This document shows, piece by piece, positions 58,940-64,000 of a DNA stretch of 64,000 nucleotides; position 1 is the first letter of the stretch; each line of letters starts with the position of its first letter. The DNA is taken from assembly GCA_006538405.1 (NCBI GenBank), contig BJKQ01000007.1, forward strand, positions 248,001 through 312,000, in the 5' to 3' direction. The notes under the pieces are model-generated. The model saw only the letters and a list, made by a program, of their open reading frames with translations. It ran no database searches and was not told where the DNA came from. The position numbers and the translations under genes were made by a program. The stretch comes from Hansfordia pulvinata (Eukaryota; Ascomycota; Sordariomycetes; Xylariales).

Positions 58940-60886
58940 TTAAACCTGAGCAAAATCCTCCTTCTCGACGCTTTTAGCCCCCTCTTTAAACCGCCGGTCC
59001 CCGTGATAATAAACGCCCCCTCCGCTTACCCCTCGCCCCGGCCCTCGTCCGCGTCCGTATCGTGAAGTCGGAACAGGACGTCGACCTCTTCGAGGGTTAG
59101 CCCCCTTGACGTTTACCTATTAGAAGACGTAGGCTTAAATGAGCACGTTCCACGACGCGTTGGCGACGCCGATGCCCGCGAACATGTAGGGGAAGACGAG
59201 GGTTGACGAGCAGAGGCCGCAGAATCTTGACGAGCATGCCCTGGGCGGGCGATATCCCGGCCGCGCGGACGCCGTACGGCAGGATCTCGGGCGCGTAACA
59301 TGGCGGTCAGCGAGCATGGTCTCGAGGCCGAACCGCAAGCGTCTCGCCCTGGCGCCCTCCGTCGCGCCCCTCGCCATGCTCACGGGGTCCAACGTGGTGA
59401 CGCAAGTTTCAATTTCCTCCTCTCCCCCTTTTCTCTTGTGCGTCTTCTTCTGCATATCCCATGTGACGCCCTCAGCTGACCGCAATGCCCTCCTCCCCTC
59501 CACCAAACAGATACTACTCCGGAGACAGGCTCACCAACGCTGGCATCACGGACCCCAAGACGCAGCTGCAGGTCAACGTGATCCTGTCGTCGTGGCAGCT
59601 CTTGGTGGCGATCGTCGGCTCGAGCCCTGGCGGAGAGGGCTGGGCCGCCGCGCGCTGGCGCTGGGCGGCCTGGGCGCCTCGACCGTCTTCCTCTACCTCC
59701 TTGCGGGGATAACGGCGGCGACGGGGACGGGGGGCACCAGTCGGCGGCGGGCGTCTACGGCACCATCGCCCGCATCTTCCTGTTACTCGGCTCGTACAGC
59801 TTCGGCATCACCCCGCTTGTTGACTGTCCGAGACGGGGACGCAGACGACGAGGCCTCCGCCTCGGCCGCCGCCGCCGCTGCCGCGGGAGCCGCACCTCGG
59901 CGGGCCATCATGGGCGACGCCCCGAGCGACTCGACAATCTCCCGGTACTGCAGCTGGACCTCGGGGCTCTGCTCCGGCAGGCTGTTGATCCGGGCGAGCA
60001 CGCCGAGGGCCTACTCGCCGCGGTCCTTGGCCGCGAGCCAGCGGGGGGATTCGGGCACGAAAAAGAGCAGAGGGACGATGACGACGGGCATGGCGGCCTG
60101 GAGGAATGAGGGTATGCGCCGGGCGTAGTCCGAGGGCTCCATGGCTTGACACTGTTTTTCTTGCTCGGGTTGTCAGTGGTTCTGTATGGACGCTGCAGGT
60201 AGATATCTATCTCGTCGAGGGAGAAGAAAGACCTGGGGACAAGACAAGTCCATAGAGTAACGCGTTCTCGGAGACAAAAGGCAGAGAACAGCAGGACAGT
60301 AGTAATAAACGTGAAAAATAATAGAGCACCTACACCGTAAGAGATGCCAACCGCGAGCAGCGCCCCAACGGCCCAGCAGGGGAAGTACAGCCCCAGGGCC
60401 AGCGGGCGGACGGCGGGCGCGGTGGTCTCGGCGACGTACGTGCTGGCGGCGGTCTGGCCAAGCTCGACGCCGATACCGACGACGACGACGCGGCTCGCGA
60501 TGAACATGGCGATGTACGTTCTGGGCGGCGCCCGCGACGTTGACGGCGACCGACGCCCACAGCCCGGCCACGCGGCCCCAGGCGTCGACAAGCCAGCCCG
60601 CAAAGGGGGGCCGACGGCGATGGCGCCGATGAAGGTCGCGCACGTGTTGACGGCCGTGGTGGCGGTCGTTCTAGGGAGAAGTACGCCTGGTACGTCCGCA
60701 TGACGTTGAGCGAGCCGAGCCCATCAGCGACCCGTCGTACGCGATCGTCACCGAGTCTACCACGCAGACGGAGATGACCAGCGCCGTCGCCCAGCCGAAG
60801 CCCGAGAAGGGGTTGCCCGACTGAGAGGTTGGCACTGGCGGCGCTGCTGCCCGGACGGTCGGGTTACGGCGTTGCGACGAGGGCAT
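58940..60886 (-). pseudogene. Sugar transporter (lactose-permease-like MFS) remnant with internal inversion
   Basis: A remnant of a plasma-membrane sugar porter, normally about 520-550 residues. On the minus strand, 60886-59830 carries the N-terminal half. It starts MPSSQRRN and then shows VDSVTIAYDGSLMGS, LNVMRTYQAYFS, PPFAGWLVDAWGRVAGLW, VGIGVELGQTAASTYVAE, RIPSFLQAAMPVVIVPLLFF and VPESPRWLAAKDRGEYA. 59305-58940 carries the C-terminus, with YAPEILPYGVRAAG, FAGIGVANASWNVLI, GLTLEEVDVLF and a tail ending KSVEKEDFAQV. The part that should lie between is on the plus strand at about 59310-59822. There are at least four frameshifts, for example near 60717 and 60600. Three stops (TAA, TAA, TAG) fall in the last membrane helix region at about 59111-59137. 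A likely intron lies near 60130-60340. It cannot be functional. Confidence 0.88.
59310..59822 (+). pseudogene. Inverted middle segment of the sugar transporter
   Basis: Plus-strand sequence encoding the central helices of the same porter. It reads RKRLALAPSVAPLAMLTGSN, then after a putative intron ending at about 59509 YYSGDRLTNAGITDPKTQLQ. RALALGGLGASTVFLYLLAG and GVYGTIARIFLLLGSYSFG follow, ending ITPL at 59819. In intact family members these follow the SPRWL/EVQLQYREI part and precede the YxPEVL part, which here are on the minus strand on either side. The segment itself has two further frameshifts. Breakpoints lie at about 59298-59310 and 59819-59825. Confidence 0.82.
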
Positions 60887-61235
60887 TTTGGTTCGGTGTC
60901 CTTGCAGACTTGAGTCTGGGAGGCGACGGCGGGGAGTCTTTCGCAACTCCGAGACAACTGGTGTTCTGTAATCGTGGTGGGTATTGTCGTAGTTGATTCT
61001 TTATGTTGATGATGTTGCTAACCAAGTGCATGACGATGAAATAGGGTAACTGACATATAATGAACGAGCAAGTAAGCCGACAAACAGTCTTCAGTCAGGA
61101 ACAACCAGGGCGGCCCATCGACTTGTACAGACCATCCTTGACGATTCCCTGAGCCTCATATACCGCCCCCGACTGGCGAGCCAGATAACCAACTGAGCTT
61201 TGCAGTTGCCCAGCTCTTCGGGTCTCGGCCCTTGA
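60887..61235. other. Intergenic region
   Basis: 349 bp between the transporter and beta-glucosidase remnants, divergent. A tRNA D-arm-like string occurs at 61186-61198 on the minus strand but no tRNA can be folded. Confidence 0.6.
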
Positions 61236-63043
61236 GGTGTTATCTGGGCGTTACGATATGGATCACAAGGAGGCCATCTCTGGGGTAAGGCCGCACACCC
61301 ACGCTGATACAGTGATGAGGCGCAAAAGCCGGGGTAATATGGGGACGGGCTGGGATTATAGGATAGAGACGGGAGATGAGAACCTGGACCTGCTAAAGCC
61401 GCACGAGGCCATCCGCAGCCTTAAGGCGACCGACGGTCCCGCCGGCGTGCGCGGCCCGCGCTGGACCGACGGCACGCACACGACGCAGATCCCCAGCGGC
61501 ATCTCGCTGGGCGCCACCTTCGACCCGGCCCTTGTCGCCCGCGTTGGCGCCGAGGACGGCGCCGAGGCCGAGCGCAAGCGCGCCCACGTCCTGCTTGCCC
61601 CCACCATGAACCTGTCCTGCCCGCAGTCCTTTGGTGGCCGCAAATTGGAGCACTTTGGCGAGGACCCCTTCCTCACCGGCCGCAGGGCCGCCGCCTACAT
61701 CAGCGGCGTCCAGGGCCGCGGCACCGTCGGGGCCTGCATGAAGCATTACGTCGCCAACGACCAGGAGACCCGCCGCTTCAACGTGGACGAGCAGATCGAC
61801 CAGCGCACCCTGCGCGAGCTGTACCTGCGCACCATCGATGTGGCCCTGACCCCTGGACCGTCATGACAACGTACCCCAAGATCAACGGCGAGCACGCCGA
61901 CACGAGCCGCGCCCTCGTCCGCGACATCCTGCGCGATGAATGGGGCCACCGAGGCCTGGCCATGAGCGACTGGGGCGGCCTCAACGACACCGTCCGCAGC
62001 ATCAAGGCCACCACGGACCTCGAGATGCCCGGCCCTCCCCTGCGGTACGGCCCCGCGCTGCGCGACGCGGTGCTCGCGGGCCGAGTTTCGGAGGACGACG
62101 ACATCAACCCGCCGGTCCGCCGCCTGCTCGGGCTCTTGGCGAAGGCGGGCCGCCTCGGCGGCGTCAGCAAGGAGAATGAAGACGAGGGGAAGAACGAGGA
62201 CGACAGCGGCGGCGAGGCCGAGCTGAACGATCCGCAGGTGAACCAGACGGTCCGCGACGCCGCCGCCGAGGGCATGGTCCTCCTCAAGAACACCGACGAC
62301 CTGCTGCCGCTGTCGCCGGCCAAGCTGTAGAAGCTGGCTATCGTGGGGCCCAACGCCGCGGCGCCGACGACGGGCGGCACGGGCAGCGCCGTCGTGAACC
62401 CGTACTACATCTCGACGCCGCTCCAGGCCATCAGCGACGCCGCACTGGCCGCCAACCCGGCCCTGCAGATATGCCACGAGGCGGGCATTATGACAGAGCT
62501 CAAGCCTCCACTGATGGGCGGCTGCCTCGTCGCGCCTAACACGGGCGAGCCTGGGTTCCAGGTCGACTTTTACGCGAGCCCGCCCTTCAAGGAGGAAGCC
62601 AGCGCCGACGACACCTGGTGGTCGCCACTACCAACTGGCATGACTCGCTGATCTACTTCATGAGCGACGGCGACGTCCCCGCGGTCATCCGAGGCACGCG
62701 CTACACGTACAAGGCGCACGGCGTGCTGCGCCCCAGCGAGACCGGCACGCACGACCTGAGCTTGTCGAGCACCGGCCTGACGCGCCTATTTGTCGACGGC
62801 GAGCTTCTCATCGACAACTCGGCCTGGACTGAAATTAGCGGCAACTTCATGAACTGCGGTAGCGCCGAGGTCCTCGCGTCCTTGCACCTCGAGGCTGGGC
62901 GCGAGTATGCCGTCCGCATTGACGACATCGTAATCCCGCCGCCCGTGCCCGCCCACGACAGTACCCGCTTCCACACCATTTCAGGCGTTCGTGTGGGCTT
63001 GTCGGAACGAGCTCGCGCGACATTGTGTCGGAGCTGGACGTAG
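61236..63043 (+). pseudogene. GH3 beta-glucosidase remnant with PA14 region
   Basis: A remnant of a family 3 glycoside hydrolase, a beta-glucosidase normally of about 830 residues, here about 600. Recognisable parts include ATDGPAGVRGPRW (substrate pocket), LLAPTMNLSCPQSFGGRKLE and HFGEDPFLTGR. GACMKHYVANDQETRRF follows, and GLAMSDWGG holds the nucleophile Asp at 61968-61970. Next come EGMVLLKNTDDLLPL, LAIVGPNAAAPT and a PA14 region (RGTRYTYKAHGVLRPSETGT to VDGELLIDNSAW). There are three clear lesions: a frame change near 61850-61862 just before PWTVMTTYPKING, a TAG at 62328-62330, and a frame change near 62615-62625. The N-terminal helix region before residue 40 is poor. The C-terminal Fn3-like domain is missing, with the sequence ending 46 bp from the stop of the convergent regulator. 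No signal peptide is seen, which fits an intracellular or already degraded enzyme. Confidence 0.9.
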
Positions 63044-63089
63044 AGATTGCCTAGAGGAAGATGATATGATAGTCCGGAATAAATCCACT

Positions 63090-64000
63090 TTATCTCAAAA
63101 GGTTGTACTTGGCCTCGGTCGCGCGCACAATTGCCAGCATGGCCTGAATGCTGGACCCGGGTCTCGCCCACCTGACCAGGGCAGACACGGCCAAGTCCTG
63201 GAGAGGGCCTATGTCGCCCAAGGTCTGCGAAAGAGGCTCACATAGGCCGGCTCGGGTAATGAGCAGCACCGAGGCCATGATCGAGTGGAGGAAGATCTCG
63301 AGTGACGCGGACGGCGTTCGTAGGCGTTCCTCGGCAGCCAGGATGTATTGCTTGCAGCGATGGAGACACGTCTGGGCTTTGTCCAGGACCTCAGGCGAGA
63401 CTGGGGAGTTGGTGGTGGAGGATAGAGTCAGGGTGTGGAGCAGGAAAGGACGGAATATGATGTCGCCAGCCGCGTGGTGGCGCATGGCGAAGGCGAGCTG
63501 CTCTGGAGACGGATGGAGCCCAGCCGGGACAGACGGCGGCCTGAGGGAGTCGGGCCACAGCCCGTACCAGGCGTCCAGCTGGCTCACGAGCTCCTCGAAG
63601 GCGCGGATCCAGGGCTCTTCGGAGCCCGGGAGCGCGGCGTCGATCGGCGTCCGCCAGTAGATCTTGTCGTAGAGGGTGTTGTGGACACGGTTGAGCAGCC
63701 TCCGCGAGGAAAGGTTGGCCAGCCACGACAGCAGGTAAGGCTCGGGCGGCTGGCCGCAGTCGGGAAACGGCGTGCTCTCGACGACTTGCTCAATGCCACT
63801 CCTGGGGAGATGGCGCTCGGCCAGGATGTCGCATTCGAGCATGAAGATGGCCCAGCACAAATGGATGGGCTGCGTCGGCTCGTCGTTGCCCCACGGTATC
63901 AAGAGCTGGATGCTGGTCGATGCCATGTGCACCAGTTTCCACGCCTGCAGCGGCCTGCCGAGGTAGCCGAAGTACAGCGAGGTGAGATGCAGGGCTTGCG
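63090..64000 (-). CDS. Fungal transcription factor, C-terminal part, cut by window edge
   Basis: The last 303 codons of a fungal-specific transcription factor (Fungal_trans, the domain that follows a Zn2Cys6 cluster). The frame is open to the window edge, so the N-terminus and the zinc cluster lie outside. LTSLYFGYLGRPLQAWKLVH and IHLCWAIFMLECDILAERHL are the characteristic middle-domain helices. Further helices follow to the end AIVRATEAKYNLLR. There is no stop or frameshift in this part, in contrast to the four remnants to its left. Its place next to a beta-glucosidase and a sugar transporter suggests it once controlled them. That is an inference from position. Confidence 0.85.
   Translation of the reverse strand, partial: QALHLTSLYFGYLGRPLQAWKLVHMASTSIQLLIPWGNDEPTQPIHLCWAIFMLECDILAERHLPRSGIEQVVESTPFPDCGQPPEPYLLSWLANLSSRRLLNRVHNTLYDKIYWRTPIDAALPGSEEPWIRAFEELVSQLDAWYGLWPDSLRPPSVPAGLHPSPEQLAFAMRHHAAGDIIFRPFLLHTLTLSSTTNSPVSPEVLDKAQTCLHRCKQYILAAEERLRTPSASLEIFLHSIMASVLLITRAGLCEPLSQTLGDIGPLQDLAVSALVRWARPGSSIQAMLAIVRATEAKYNLLR

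Noticed and set aside
61130..61215. tRNA D-arm-like GCTCAGTTGGTTA on the minus strand
   Set aside because: No anticodon stem or T arm could be drawn and the ends do not pair. At most a fragment.

Overview
The window reads as nuclear DNA of a filamentous ascomycete, most likely a GC-rich Sordariomycete and possibly Hypocreales. Short GT-AG introns of about 44 to 130 bp carry CTAAC, CTGAC or CTCAC branch sites. There are Zn2Cys6 regulators, a 71-residue protein matching the Neurospora grg-1/ccg-1 family, very long intergenic spaces, and no operon-like packing. The genus cannot be fixed from the sequence alone.

Layout. 1-4965 is intergenic with simple repeats. 4966-7585 (-) is a two-exon Zn2Cys6 regulator. 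7586-27837 is a gene desert of about 20 kb holding microsatellites, long G runs and recurrent short palindromes. 27838-38912 holds a thiol glutathione peroxidase (-), an FAD oxidoreductase of the DAO fold (+), a dihydrodipicolinate-synthase-family aldolase (-) and a Gfo/Idh/MocA uronate-reductase-like enzyme (+). The last two are divergent across a 3.1 kb spacer and could be two steps of hexuronate catabolism. 38913-43549 (+) is a 1,530-residue acidic protein with a telomeric single-strand-DNA-binding OB fold at its C-terminus, a Cdc13/Pot1-type candidate. 47337-47613 (+) is grg-1. 48329-49062 (+) is an EBP/EXPERA membrane protein that appears to lack one base. 52874-54178 (+) is an unrecognised protein whose leader seems to contain two introns.

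From about 55 kb onward almost everything is broken: an MFS transporter, a nitrilase, a sugar transporter and a GH3 beta-glucosidase with a PA14 region all carry frameshifts and/or stop codons. The middle of the sugar transporter lies on the opposite strand from its two ends, so an internal inversion of about 0.5 kb has occurred. An apparently intact fungal regulator runs off the right edge. Transporter, beta-glucosidase and regulator together look like a decayed glucoside-utilisation cluster.

No rRNA, convincing tRNA, CRISPR array or intact transposon was seen.
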